From Plumapathes pennacea (Eukaryota; Cnidaria; Anthozoa; Antipatharia; Myriopathidae), in NCBI GenBank assembly GCA_964036295.1, contig OZ038464.1, positions 26,871,008 to 26,935,007 of the forward strand: DNA of 64,000 nt, read 5' to 3'. Each line of letters opens with the position of its first letter. Within the stretch, counting starts at the first letter, position 1. Below are positions 34,001-46,813 of this stretch, in pieces. The notes under the pieces were generated by a model that saw nothing but the letters and a program-made list of their open reading frames with translations, did not search any database and was not told the DNA's origin. Both the position numbers and the translations under genes were made by a program.

Positions 34001-37000
34001 TCTGTTTTTAGTGAAATGATAAATGTGGCTAAATGAAGTTTAGGCAAAGTTAATCTTGAGACAATGTTGGCCAGCAGTCTCCTCTTAGTAATGTGTGGGG
34101 GAGGGGGGAGGGGAAGGGAGACAACATGCTCCATGACACACTGGCCTTGCCACATCATTGCCAACACAACCAATGTCACGCTGAGCATGTGATTGTGCCT
34201 GAGACTGCTGACCAACTGTTTATCATGCAGCTCTTTGTCATTGAAATATTACTGATCGATACTTTCACCCTACTAGTTACTGTTTTGTGCCTTACACATC
34301 AGCTGACAACTTTTTCTTCCTTGTTTTAGTCTTGTGTTTGACTTTTCCATCATACTGTGGGCCTTTGGCAAAGTCTCCATTGTGATTAACATCTGGCTGG
34401 TGATGGCGTGTTTGGCCCTCTTTGTGTTCCCTCTCTTTTCTCTCTGGGTCAGCAGCAAGAGTTCCTGGTATTCTTTACCCAATGTTATTTGGCTCTTATT
34501 CTATGTGTGCTTCTTGGTGGTGTTTGCAATATTTCCTATTCAAGAAGTCACTGTTCATGACCTCCCGACTGTGTCTGCCATGATCGTTTTAGCAGAACAG
34601 GTAATGGTTTACAGCGCAAGAGGGGGAGCCCAGGTTCTATCTATGATAATATAACAAACACAATAAAGTCAGAATTCCACTTACCTGACCAGTTCTTGTG
34701 GGCGCCGAAGTAATAAACTTGCAGCAAGCGGCTGATCAATAGCAGCAACCATTATTGACCATTGCCTAATTCAAATCTGTGTCCCGCTGTTCAGAGTGCA
34801 ACATCACAGATTCCCGTGGCACATTTGCAGTTGCCTGTGGCGAGTTTCCAGTTTCATCAATGGTCGCTGCCTTTGATTGGCTGCTTCCTATAGAACCTAG
34901 CACAACTACTTTTGTCGTGACGAGAATAAATTGTAAGAGCTGAATGAACAGTATTTTGTAGATAAGTGAGCAGGCACTGATAGGGGAGGATGTTTCGAAT
35001 TACATACCTGCACCTCTAAAAATGCAATATTTTTTCAGAATTTTACATGAAATGTGATGTCTGGATACAAGTCATATGAACTGTTATGCTGTTCTTGTTC
35101 CTGCAGGTTCGTTTTATGATGAAAATTCATGCCTTTGTCAGGGAAAATGCAGGAAAAGTGATCTGTCGACCGCCATCTACCAGAGGTTGGTGAATTGTAC
35201 GATTTGCATCTTACTGTGTGCATGTACATATGTATCTATCTGTTTATCTAGACAGTACAATATGTGTCTATCAGTCTAAATCCACCCACCTATCTCTACA
35301 GTATCTCACTAACTGTGCTGTATGGTTTATCTGTGCAGTACATGTGTTTATGAACAAACAAATTATACACCTGTTTTTAAGCTTTAGCTAACTAAATTGT
35401 GTTCTGTTTGCTCTGCAGGTACAAATGATGACCAAGATGGTCCTGTGGAGGATAATGTTGTACCTGCAGTCCAAGAAGATAATGAGGATGAGCTGCCAGA
35501 GTTTGGCCAGTATCTGTACTTTTTATTTTGCCCAACACTGGTATACCGAAACCACTACCCGATGTAAGTGAAAGAAATGCTCCCCTAGTATCTTGTACTG
35601 TATAATGAGTGTCACATTCACAATCAATATTGAAGTGATTAGTAATCTTATTAGCAACATAGAGAAACATTCATTTTCACAAGAGAGGTTTCAGAAGGCC
35701 TTCTTCTGAAACAGAGGCCCCACAGGCATCTCAAAAATGGTCTGTTTGTAAGACACTACAGTAGAAGATTGAAGCACCAAATTTTAGTGTTTTATCTAGA
35801 ATTAATAACAAAGTTATTATTTTGCAAAGGGAGTTCATATCAGGTTGTCTTTCTCCAGGGCCTGACTACATTATTGTGTACCAGTAAACAAAAATATTTC
35901 CACATAATTGTCTAATGTTGTTAACCTTGTCTTTCAGGACTCCCTATATACGCTGGAATTATGTTGTGTCCAATGTTGTTCAAGTTTTTATCTGCATATT
36001 CTACACCTACTATGTATTTGCACGTTTTTGTGTGCCTGTTTTCCGCAACACTGGAAAGGAACCAAGGAACTACAAGTAAGGCCATTTCTTCCCACATAGA
36101 CCCTTGTCAGATGCGATGATTTTTTTAAAAATAACTCTCATATTAAGGCCACCTATTGATAACAGTTTTTTTTTTTTGTTAGTTCTCATGATAGTGATAC
36201 TGTACCTCCTGTTTACTTTGTACCCTTGTGAAAATCATAGCATGGCCATGTAACCTCTAAGGTGGACACCTGATTGGATAGGTCCCAGCCATTTCTTCAG
36301 TCATTTACTACAACTGAACTCTAAAATGGATAGTTGGAGCCGGTCCCAATAGTGTCCATTTTAAAGGGATCGGAGTTGACTGTATATCTTTTATCAATTT
36401 TAAACCTGAGCTTTTTTTTTTTTTTTTTTTGTTACCCACTGCTTTAAGATACATGTACTGTCTTGCTATCACTTTTTCACTCTGTAAGTTGTCCACTAGG
36501 GTTTATACTGTATGTGCTAGTAGTAATAATAATGGCACATTGTTAAAGTAGGTTTCGTGTGTGTGTGTGTACTTGTGGTTTTTTAACAAGTTGATTTGTG
36601 ATCTTTCAACAGGAATCTGTTGCTGTCTGTATTCAGCTGCATGCTTCCTGGGACAATGGTTCTAGTGATAGGCTTCTTTGGCATCTTGCACTCCTGGTTG
36701 AATGCTTTTGCGGAGATGACTCGGTTTGCAGATAGAATGTTTTACAGGGTAAATATTATGCATACATGTGTGCTCTTGTTTCTCACTTTTGTGGCATGAA
36801 TACATGTTAGGTCTTTTGTAATCCTTGGTTGCCTCTCACTGCTGAAACCTTGCATAGTATCATTCAAGTACAGAAACGGACAGAAACAACTACTGTCCAT
36901 GAATGTTTAAAACACCTAAACTAATTCACTCAAGTAAACATGTTTTATCAGTGCTATGGTTTCAATGTCCAGCAGAAAACGTAAGGAGGTTTGATACTGA

Positions 37001-39750
37001 GAATGTTTTTGGTACATTTTATGGAATTTAGACAAGTTTACAACAAAGAGTGGTGTGAGTGGTCAGCAGTGATAGTACATTTTGTGGCTTTCATTGTAAT
37101 GTTTCATATAGTTTATAAATTTTTTCCTGTAGGATTGGTGGAATTCTCCCTCGTACGCAGATTGGTACAGATCTTGGAATGTCGTGGTGCATGACTGGCT
37201 GTATGCTTATGTCTACAAGGATCTTCTTCGTGTAAGCAATCTGATTTCACTTTGTTGATATTTCTAGCCCACAACTGTAGAATATAAGAGATGATTCACC
37301 TAAATCAAGTACCTTATAACATGGATTTTCACAACAGGTTAAATTTCACAATTTTTGGGGTGCATATACCAATTATATTTCACAATTTTCAAAAAAAAAA
37401 ATGTTTTAAGTCACTTCAGTTTTGATTTAATTTTAATATTTATTTTGTTTTATTTTGAAAGTTTCTCACAGTTGCAAAATTCACAAATGAAAAGTGTTTT
37501 GAAATTTCATGTGATGAGGTGCAGTACTCAAAATGAAATTTTAAATTCTCTTTATACAACGTAAACACCGCCATTAGAATTACACATTGAAAGCTTTCAC
37601 TTGTTGTCACCGTCGGATTTTGTTTGACAGTTCAGAACGTTCCTAAGTCAAGTCAAATTTGCTTTGACTCCTTGATACTCAATCCCTGTTTATTTACTTC
37701 CATAGGTTTGTAATCGTCAAATAGCAACTATAGGGGTGTTTGTTGCCTCCGCTGCTGTGCATGAGTACATCTTGGCGGTGTCGTTTGGGTTCTTCTTTCC
37801 TGTACTTCTCTTGCTGTTTGGTGGGATTGGACGTAAGCATACTTTACTTACACAAAAGCCGAGTTTGAAATTAATAGTGGGACTGATCGGGAAGATCTTT
37901 TGGTTTACGGCTGACTTGAACAGAGTGGTTTTCTATTGATTTTTGTTGTTTTAGTTTTACGTTTACTACGTTTTGTCATACCAAAATAATGGATTTTTGT
38001 GATTATATTATTATTTCTTGTGGCTTGGGCGGCCATTTATCAGGACACCTGGTCCTTGTGTTTTTTATCTCTTTCCTCAGCAGATTATTTTAGTTACTGT
38101 GTAGGTACACGATTCTTTTGTATTTACCTATATTTGCTGACAGATAATTCAAGCAAAGTAAAGTTCTGTCTGTTATTTTCAGTGTCGTTCATTTTCATCA
38201 AGCCTCAACGACGGGACAACATTTCCCAGATCTGGAATGTGCTGATGTGGATTACTCTTATCCTTGGCAATGGTGTCTTGATGTGTCTTTACAGTTGTGA
38301 GTGGTATGCGGTGCAAAACTGTCCCCACACAAGTGTGAGTACTCCCTTATTTTCCTCCCTTTCTTTCCTGCTCTTAAAGCCTGGTCCTCACTAGCGCATA
38401 AGCATAAGCATAAGCATAAACACAAGCATAAGAATAAGAGAGCGACAGTGGCGAATAAGCATAAGCATAAGCATAAGAATAAGCATAAGAATAAGAGAGC
38501 GACAGTGGCGATATAAGCATAAGCATAAGAATAAGCATAAGAATAAGAATAAGAGAGCGACAGTGGCGATATAAGCATAAGCATAAGAATAAGAATAAGA
38601 ATAAGAGAGCGACAGTGGCGATATAAGCATAAGCATAAGCATAAGAATAAGAGAGCGACAGTCGCGATATAAGCATAAGCATAAGAATAAGCATAAGAAT
38701 AAGAATAAGAGAGCGACAGTGGCGACATAAGCATAAGCATAAGAATAAGAATAAGAATAAGAGAGCGACAGTCGCGATATAAGCATAAGCATAAGAATAA
38801 GAATAAGAGAGCGACAGTGGCGAATAAGCATAAGCATAAGCATAAGCATAAGAATAAGAATAAGAGAGCGACAGTGGCGATATAAGCATAAGCATAAGAA
38901 TAAGAATAAGAATAAGAGAGCGACAGTGGCGATATAAGCATAAGCATAAGCATAAGAATAAGAATAAGAGAGCGACAGTGGCGATATAAGCATAAGAATA
39001 AGAGAGCGACAGTGGCGATATAAGCATAAGCATAAGCATAAGCATAAGAATAAGAGAGCGACAGTGGCGATATAAGCATAAGCATAAGAATAAGAATAAG
39101 AATAAGAGAGCGACAGTGGCGACATAAGCATAAGCATAAGAATAAGAGAGCGACAGTGGCGACATAAGCATAAGCATAAGAATAAGAGAGCGACAGTGGC
39201 GACATAAGCATAAGCATAAGCATAAGAATAAGAGAGCGACAGTGGCGACATAAGCATAAGCATAAGGAACGAACATGTTTGATCCTTATGCTTATGCGCT
39301 AGTGAGGACAAGGCTTAAGCGTTCTCGACCACAGTCCTTTGCGCACCGAAATACTCAACTTATGCAATTCTCAATACACCATTGCACATTTCGAAGTTTG
39401 TGGAAATGCAAACTTGAAATCTCTTGGCTGACGCTCTCTCACTTGTGCTGACAAGAACAGAAATTGAAATCGCAGCAATGACATTTTCTGTTCTGGTGTC
39501 TGGTACAGTTTTATAGTTTCGTAGACTACAAGAGTCAACGTTCTCAAACCCTGACGGGTTTGACAAAAAGATTACGCATTCCAACGTGAAAGCCAGCTGT
39601 CACGTGAAGTTTCTAGTTTTATCCGCCGTGTCTCAGTCAGTCTTCATTTACTGTATCTTGGTCTTGTTCGTTGTGCAGGACTCTTGGTTGGGCCATCTTG
39701 TTCCACGCTCTTGGAGTGACGAATGTGCAGGTAAAGCTGTTACAGAGTAA
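31014..39750 (+). CDS. SOAT: Sterol O-acyltransferase (ACAT/SOAT, MBOAT family)
   Basis: An ER multi-span enzyme that esterifies cholesterol or related sterols with long-chain acyl-CoA. Fourteen coding exons, 539 residues: 31014-31068, 31144-31214, 31302-31414, 33153-33206, 33748-33855, 34330-34600, 35107-35185, 35419-35563, 35938-36075, 36613-36748, 37133-37231, 37706-37832, 38183-38334, 39679-39750. The frame is kept across all junctions and the length is near human SOAT1 (550). The family signature FYRDWWN is at 388-394 and the catalytic His is His442 in [14 protein letters not shown] and [17 protein letters not shown] are also family-typical. The C-terminus has the family's PRSW motif, then a short unconserved tail. 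Exons 2 and 7 use weak GTTGGT donors. Intron 3 and the last intron are rich in repeats. Orthology to SOAT1 versus SOAT2 cannot be set for an invertebrate gene. Confidence 0.95.
32290..32720 (+). repeat. Dispersed repeat with ACCCCC.TAAAATACGG, two units
   Basis: Unit one (about 32310-32515) and unit two (about 32550-32720) share 'TTTTTGAATTC.ATTT.GAGCAT', 'GTACAAA..CCTCTTGAGCAT' and 'ACTCGACTCGTC' words. A third relative lies at 54376-54600. They lie in SOAT intron 3. Confidence 0.6.
33025..33062. repeat. CA microsatellite
   Basis: Dinucleotide CA run with a CATACATA interruption, in SOAT intron 3. Confidence 0.9.
36240..36384. mobile_element. Partial CAGTCAAC-ended element
   Basis: The right end GGAGTTGACTG-TA matches that of the element at 15690-16245. 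'GTCCATTTTA' and 'GTCCCA' words also recur. The left end is unclear. It lies in SOAT intron 9. Confidence 0.45.
38378..39314. mobile_element. TTAA-flanked TIR element expanded into a hexamer VNTR
   Basis: Both ends carry GTCCTCACTAGCGCATAAGC in inverse orientation, and TTAA lies just outside each end (38374-38377, 39315-39318). The interior is about 17 blocks, each made of a variable number of ATAAGC/ATAAGA hexamers followed by a near-constant GAGAGCGACAGTGGCGA core. Two cores read ACAGTCGCGA. The array is open in all three reverse frames for about 300 codons simply because its units lack stops there. It lies in the last SOAT intron. Confidence 0.85.
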
Positions 39751-41289
39751 TAATTATTCAGCGATGATAAGTCCTCGGTGAACAATCATACGAATACACA
39801 TCGATCGCTGTGCGATCCTGCGACCTTTTCCGGACTATGTACGACACTTCTACGACCGGTTACGAAAGCCTCCGATCTTCCACGAACAATGGCCGGCACC
39901 TTTTCGGGGCCGTTTTCACTGTCCACGACGAGTCTCCGAATTTCTCTTGCGGAGTAACTCGCATTGGTTGCTGTAACTATCAGCGATGGTTTCTGGCGCT
40001 GTTTTTATCCACCCTACTATTTATGAACCTTGTGTTCTACAATAGGGATTTAAAAAAAAAAAAAAAGAATGAACGGTTTTGATCAGAATTTACGCTCTAT
40101 CCAGTAGAACTGTGTTGAGATTGAATCAGTATGCAAAAAGAAAAGAATGAAAAAAAAAAAAAAAAAAAAACTTTGCAACATTCTAAAGAATGATGTTTAT
40201 ACATGCATCGTTTGATGATTATAGTATTGTTCTATTCGTAATGTGCAGTGTGGGAGGTTTGCGGTTTTGGGCAGGAATGAAATGTTGGCTATTAAAATAA
40301 GCATGTTCCGCGGGAACAGAAGATTTCTGTGGGAATTAATTTAATGCGATTGCAGTGTTTATTTTAATTAGATGTACCACAAAACAGTTGATAAACTACT
40401 GCAAGAGAAAAGTATAATATATTTATATAATTAGAAATCTTACGTGTGCGGATGATTTCAAACTCAATTTAATTTTATTCAAATTGTGGAATATGCGTAA
40501 GCCTTTTGAGTCTGATCAGGTTAGACTAGCAATTCTTCCAACACTACTGGTGCGTTTTGACCCGGTGTGGTTGGGAGAATTTACAAGAGCGTTTCTCAAG
40601 GTTTTGCGCCTATCCATGCTTGATAGGCTACAACAGCGCGTTTAATGTCGACTGTGAACTTTTTCGTGGCGTGCTGTCTTCGGCCTATATATATATATAT
40701 ATATATATACACAGTCGTATTGGAACTAGGATGTTATATTGAGTTTCAAAGGCTTTTTTATATACAGCAGCACTCGTGACTGTTCGCCAAACCATTCTTG
40801 TATTAAAAGTCGAGGCCCGTAAAGCATGCCGGGATACACGCGCAAAACCTGTCTGTTAGTAGTTATGAAAACGTGTGTGATCAACGTGTTTGTGAGAAAG
40901 ACAAAAGTAGAGTGAGAAGGAATTGTGATGGGATGGAGAAAGGGAGGGCTAGGGAAGCGGAATGTCGCCATACTTTTTGATGGAGTAGGATGATTTTACG
41001 ACAGATCAACTCTTGCTTTCAAAACAATTACACAGTTTTCTTTTCTCTCTGGAAGCTAATACTCGCATGATATATAAAATAAGTGTGATTTCAAACCAAA
41101 TTCTATTGATAAAGATTAAAAGTGACCAGCAAATAATCTAAAAAAAATAATAGCAATAAGGTGAAGCGTTTTTGTTTTACAGAGTTCATCAGGAAGATCG
41201 GGCGATGTTTTCTTCAATTCTTAATACGTTATATATCGACCAAGAACACACAAAAACGATTGTTTCCTTCGAGCGGTGTCGGCTAAAGT
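39751..41289. other. SOAT 3' flank without a gene
   Basis: No gene seen. Contains A tracts at about 40049-40066 and 40149-40169, and a TA run at 40686-40709. No clear AATAAA for SOAT was found close to the stop. Confidence 0.5.
40686..40709. repeat. TA microsatellite
   Basis: Twelve TA units. Confidence 0.9.
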
Positions 41290-42560
41290 ATAACTAAAAA
41301 ATGTGATAGTCTGGGGCTGGGCGAGTTGGGACCGAGAAACGGTCTTGAAGCTTCCGTTCGAATTCCACTTGCGTTTCTTGCTTTTTGCAATACTCCGAAA
41401 CCCACTCTTCACTTGCAAGAGGTACGGTTTGTATGTGTCTTGGTCCAGCTCTGTTGCCGAGGCGTCTTGTTGATCTCCATCTAACGCACGAAACTACGCT
41501 TGGGTCGGCTCCCAAGTCCGCGACTGGGGATTGTTTAAGATTCCAGCCATAAGTCAAGACATCACCTTCATGTTCTTTCTCCTCGTCTACTTGGGCAAGC
41601 TTCGCTTCCAGTTCATTTTCAGTTTCAGTTCATTCAATTTCATTCTCTGCGCGTATTCTCAAGGACCAAGCCTTCTGGTTTTATCAAGTTCTTCTATTTC
41701 TCGTTGTCTAGCAAGGTCTCTCTGCCTCTTCTCGATGGCCATGAGCTTCAATTCATTCCTGCTTCCATCGTTCTTAGCTTTTCTTGCTCAGCCAGTTGGA
41801 GGGCCAGTCGAGCTCTCATGGCTCTGCCTCTTCTCGATGGCCATGAGCTTCAATTCTGTTTCCATCGTTCTTAGCTTTTCTTGCTCAGCCAGTTGGAGGG
41901 CCAGTCGAGCTCTCATGGCTTCAGCTCTCCGGAACTCCGAGTGAGTACTCCTGGAGGTTACACTACCTTCACGCACAGTGTCCACTGGGACGTCTCGTGA
42001 CAAAAAATCTTTCATAACTTGTTGGTTAAAGAACGTTGCTGCATTTTGCAGGTAATTATCGACAACTTTGCTAAAGGTGACCCTTTCCTAAATCAGTTGG
42101 TCATATTGACGGAGAGCATTAATTTGATCTTCACTGTCATCCTTAGCTACTGTCATGAAGGTGTTGTTTGCATCGGTAAATCTGTTCCACATTTCATTGT
42201 ACTGAGAGAGACGTTCCCTTACCGTTGCAACGTTTTCTGCATTGTCCATGAGTTTCAATCGACCCGCGTACCCGGCTGATGACACTCAGTTGACCAGTTC
42301 GTGTATTCCTTGGAGCACGTACTTTTTCCACGTACACCTCTTCAGGGTTCAGCATCACTGACGCCTGCCTTGTTCTTTCACTTCTGCGAATCGCTGAATC
42401 CAGCTCCTCATCCATGTCGGCCGCCAGGGGCAAGTGGAGTGAGAAGTTTTGACGTTTGAGCGAAAGTGAGACTTGAATAAAAGGGATGTAGTTGAATTTC
42501 GAATTATCCGAATTATAACTCCTCTCGGAATCAGAGTCACTATTTGACATTTCGGCTAAA
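41290..42560 (-). pseudogene. Decayed gag-like retroelement fragment
   Basis: Several reverse-strand ORFs read as consecutive pieces of one protein. It starts MSNSDSDSERS, continues through RSERTRQASVMLNPEEVYV and SQYNEMWNRFTDA, and then a coiled-coil, Gln/Glu-rich part (ARLALQLAEQEKLRTMET). The pieces are broken by a frameshift near 42285, an in-frame stop at about 42088, and a tandem duplication of about 102 bp (about 41719 and 41822) that changes frame. The layout resembles the gag-like N-terminus of cnidarian BEL/Pao-type retroelements. No protease, reverse transcriptase or LTR was recognised. The class assignment is tentative. Confidence 0.4.
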
Positions 42561-42589
42561 TGATCACCCAGCAACCCGACGAACACGCA

Positions 42590-43370
42590 TACGGACTACT
42601 CAAAATCGCTGCTTGTATGTTGCTTTCTTTTTCCAAGGTACCGGGTCGTCGTCACAAACTTTGCTAGTGCCAGTCCACTTGGGGCGCGTTTTTTACTCCG
42701 GGGACCGTGATTTCTGTCGCGTTTTAAGATCGGGAATACCTTCAAATCCCCCCCCCCTCCTTTTTTTTTTCTTGTTTTGGCTTGTTTTGCATGTCTGCTT
42801 TGGGGAAAAAAAGAAATTGGCCAAGGGTGATATGCACTTTACAAGACTCACTCGACAAAAGCATTTGATATTACTCGATTCGAAATAAAGCAATACCGCT
42901 GTAACACCCCCTGGGGAGGGGTGCTGTATAGTATATAGGAAATTACCAAACTGAGTAGTTTATCGCATTTGGTGTGACAATTGACTATAGCTGTGTCTGC
43001 ATGTCACTTGCGTGGTTACTTTGCTGCAAAGTTGCAGCAGATTTGACTGTCTGTTTCTGACTCTGAGGACTCAGGAAGTAGTGACGTGGAATGGCAAGGG
43101 ATTCTCGGGTGGTACACACTTTATCCCTCAGGTATGCCAGCATGGTCAAGCAAGCTTGCTCGGAATTCTGGTGGTACAGACATGTGCCGATCTTTCTTAG
43201 CTCCCTTCCGAAGTCCGATCAACCCGATGCCAGGTACACTTGGCCAATTCTGGGCGCGTGGTGCCTTGCCAGATAGCCAACGCTAAGCACGGAATTCAGC
43301 TTGTCCCTTGTTTAAATGATCGTAAAGACGCTTTTTCTTTGATGCTGATTTAGCACTGGAGTCCTTGTTT
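42590..43370. other. Gene-free stretch before the satellite
   Basis: No gene or clear element recognised. It has a C/T-rich purine-pyrimidine run near 42750-42770. Confidence 0.4.
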
Positions 43371-44828
43371 AACAGTAACTTTTCTTATGTGATGTTGTTG
43401 CGTGCGATGGTTATGACACAAAAGTGACGGCACATTGGGAAATTGTTTTCTCGCTTTCATTTCAATCATTGTGAAGACTCTTGTTCCCTCTGATTCGGCA
43501 ATGAACTCCTTGTACAGCGTAATTTTTCGAACCTAGTGTTGCTGTGGAGATCGCAGGTTAGTTTTGACGTTTACGAATGGAAAATGACACAAAGGTACAA
43601 CTGTACATTAGCAAATTTCTTCTCTTTTCCCAATTCAAAGATCTCTTAGACGTTATTTTTCCTTTGCTTCTTATTCGGCAATAAACTCCTCTCCGTGTGT
43701 CTTAATCTCAAATAATTTTTCGCCTTCTTAATTAGCAACTAACTCCTTGTTCAACGTAACTTTTCTAACGTGTTGTTGTTGAGTGCGCGGATTAGTTTTG
43801 AAGTTTACGAATGGGTTATGACACAAAAGTATAACAGTATACATTGGCAAATTTATATCTCTTTCAATCTGAAATCATTTTTTGCTTCTTATTCGGCAAT
43901 GAACTCCTTGTTCAACGTACCTTTCCTAGAGTCTTGTTGTTGTGGAGTTGTTTGACGTTTACGAATAATGAGTTATGACAAAAATAAAACAGTACATTCG
44001 CAAATATACATCTCTTTCAATCTTAGATCATGTTTTTGCTTCTTATTCGGCAATGAACTCCTTGTTCAACGTAACTTTCCTAGAGTCTTGTTGTTGTGGA
44101 GATTTTTGTCGTTTACGAATGAGTTATGACAAAAATAAAACAGTACATTCGCAAATATATATCTCTTTCAATCTCAGATCATGTTTTTGCTTCTTATTCG
44201 GCAATGAACTCCTTGTTCAACGTAACTTTTCAGAGTCTTGTTGTTGTGGAGTTTTTTGACGTTTACGAATGAGTTATGACAAAAATAAAACAGTACATTC
44301 GCAAATATATATCTCTTTCAATCTCAGATCATGTTTTTGCTTCTTATTCGGCAATGAACTCCTTGTTCAACGTAACTTTCCTAGAGTCTTGTTGTTGTGG
44401 AGTTTTTTGACGTTTACGAATGAGTTATGACAAAAATAAAACAGTACATTCGCAAATATATATCTCTTTCAATCTCAGATCATGTTTTTGCTTCTTATTC
44501 GGCAATGAACTCCTTGTTCAACGTAACTTTCCTAGAGTCTTGTTGTTGTGGAGATTTTTGTCGTTTACGAATGAGTTATGACAAAAATAAAACAGTACAT
44601 TCGCAAATATATATCTCTTTCAATCTCAGATCATGTTTTTGCTTCTTATTCGGCAATAAACTCCTTGTTCAACGTAACTTTCCTAGAGTCTTGTTGTTGT
44701 GGAGATTTTTGACGTTTACGAATGAGTTATGACAAAAATAAAACGGTACATTCGCAAATATATATCTCTTTCAATCTCAGATCATGTTTTTGCTTCTTAT
44801 TCGGCAATGAACTCCTTGTTCAACGTAA

Positions 44829-46042
44829 CCATCCTAGAGTCTTGTTGTTGTGGAGTTTTTTGACGTTTACGAATGAGTTATGACAAAAATAAAACAGTAC
44901 ATTCGCAAATATATATCTCTTTCAATCTCAGATCATGTTTTTGCTTCTTATTCGGCAATAAACTCCTTGTTCAACGTAACCTTCCTAGAGTCTTGTTGTT
45001 GTGGAGTTTTTTGACGTTTACGAATGAGTTATGACAAAAATAAAACAGTACATTCGCAAATATATATCTCTTTCAATCTCAGATCATGTTTTTGCTTCTT
45101 TTTCGGCAATGAACTCCTTGTTCAACGTAGCCTTCCTAGAGTCTTGTTGTTGTGGAGTTTTTTGACGTTTACGAATGAGTTATGACAAAAATAAAACAGT
45201 ACATTCGCAAATATATATCTCTTTCAATCTCAGATCATGTTTTTGCTTCTTTTTCGGCAATGAACTCCTTGTTCAACGTAACTTTCCTAGAGTCTTGTTG
45301 TTGTGGAGTTTTTTGACGTTTACGAATGAGTTATGACAAAAATAAAACAGTACATTCGCAAATATATATCTCTTTCAATCTCAGATCATGTTTTTGCTTC
45401 TTATTCGGCAATGAACTCCTTGTTCAACGTAACCATCCTAGAGTCTTGTTGTTGTGGAGTTTTTTGACGTTTACGAATGAGTTATGACAAAAATAAAACA
45501 GTACATTCGCAAATATATATCTCTTTCAATCTCAGATCATGTTTTTGCTTCTTATTCGGCAATAAACTCCTTGTTCAACGTAACCTTCCTAGAGTCTTGT
45601 TGTTGTGGAGTTTTTTGACGTTTACGAATGAGTTATGACAAAAATAAAACAGTACATTCGCAAATATATATCTCTTTCAATCTCAGATCATGTTTTTGCT
45701 TCTTTTTCGGCAATGAACTCCTTGTTCAACGTAGCCTTCCTAGAGTCTTGTTGTTGTGGAGTTTTTTGACGTTTACGAATGAGTTATGACAAAAATAAAA
45801 CAGTACATTCGCAAATATATATCTCTTTCAATCTCAGATCATGTTTTTGCTTCTTTTTCGGCAATGAACTCCTTGTTCAACGTAACTTTCCTAGAGTCTT
45901 GTTGTTGTGGAGTTTTTTGACGTTTACGAATGAGTTATGACAAAAATAAAACAGTACATTCGCAAATATATATCTCTTTCAATCTCAGATCATGTTTTTG
46001 CTTCTTATTCGGCAATGAACTCCTTGTTCAACGTAACCATCC
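44829..46042. repeat. 604-bp higher-order repeat of four monomers
   Basis: Monomer variants recur in fixed order: AACCATCC; CAATAA with AACCTTCC; TTTTCGG with TAGCCTTCC; TTTTCGG with AACTTTCC; then AACCATCC again. The CCATCC marker is at 44829, 45433 and 46037, exactly 604 bp (4 x 151) apart. Confidence 0.9.
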
Positions 46043-46405
46043 TAGAGTCTTGTTGTTGTGGAGATTTTTGACGTTTACGAATGAGTTATGACAAAAATAA
46101 AACAGTACATTCGCAAATATATATCTCTTTCAATCTCAGATCATGTTTTTGCTTTTTATTCGGCAATGAACTCCTTGTTCAACGTAACTTTCCTAGAGTC
46201 TTTGTTGTAAAGTGCGCGGGTTAGTTTTGACGTTTACGAATGAGTTATGACAAAAATAAAACGGTACATTCGCAAATATATCTCTTTCAATCTCAAATCA
46301 TGTTTTTGCTTCTTATTCGGCAATAACTCCTTGTTCAACATAACTTTTCTATCGTGTTTTTGTTGTCGAGTATGCAGGTTAGTTTTGAAGTTTACGAATG
46401 AGTTA

Positions 46406-46813
46406 GGGACTGAGAAATAAGCTGCCAAAAATTTTACCCCGTTTCAATTTCACGGTGAGAAATTTTTACCCCCACCCTACCCCCGAGAATATTCTGGATA
46501 TCAGTCCTACACACCAGACGCATCGCCAGGTTACTGTTTCAAAATGGCGTCCACGTTCACAGGCTCAGCATCTGATGTAAAAGATATCGTCAACCTCAGT
46601 TGGCAGGGCAAGAGAACGGAAGTGAGGCAGAAGTCTTTGGCAGGGAAATATGTTCGAACATCCCTACAATTTCTCACGCAGACTGATGTGCCAGTAAAGC
46701 TAGTTAATATTAGGTATAAAAACGTACCCCTCCAAATTCAGGGTGCTTAAAATTTTTACCCTCCCCATAAAACCACCGCCTCCCCGCCTTCGACGTAATA
46801 AACGAACAGTCCC
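46406..46813. mobile_element. TTA-flanked 408-bp insertion, PIF/Harbinger-like
   Basis: The ends GGGACTG and CAGTCCC are inverted and TTA flanks both (46403-46405, 46814-46816). The empty site is known from neighbouring monomers (GAATGAGTTATGAC), so this is a direct insertion into one satellite unit. TTA duplications fit PIF/Harbinger elements. A 68-codon ORF at 46544-46750 (MASTFTGSASDVKD..) has no recognised domain. Confidence 0.75.

Noticed and set aside
38258-39311. Three overlapping reverse-strand ORFs of 300-321 codons, rich in Leu, Ser, Tyr and Ala
   Set aside because: They are translations of the hexamer VNTR in all three frames. They are open only because the units lack stops, and they are not in a gene context.
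43770-44732. Plus-strand ORFs with repeats of SLFNVTFLESCCCG
   Set aside because: They are shadows of the 151-bp satellite, which shifts frame by one base per monomer (151 is not a multiple of three).
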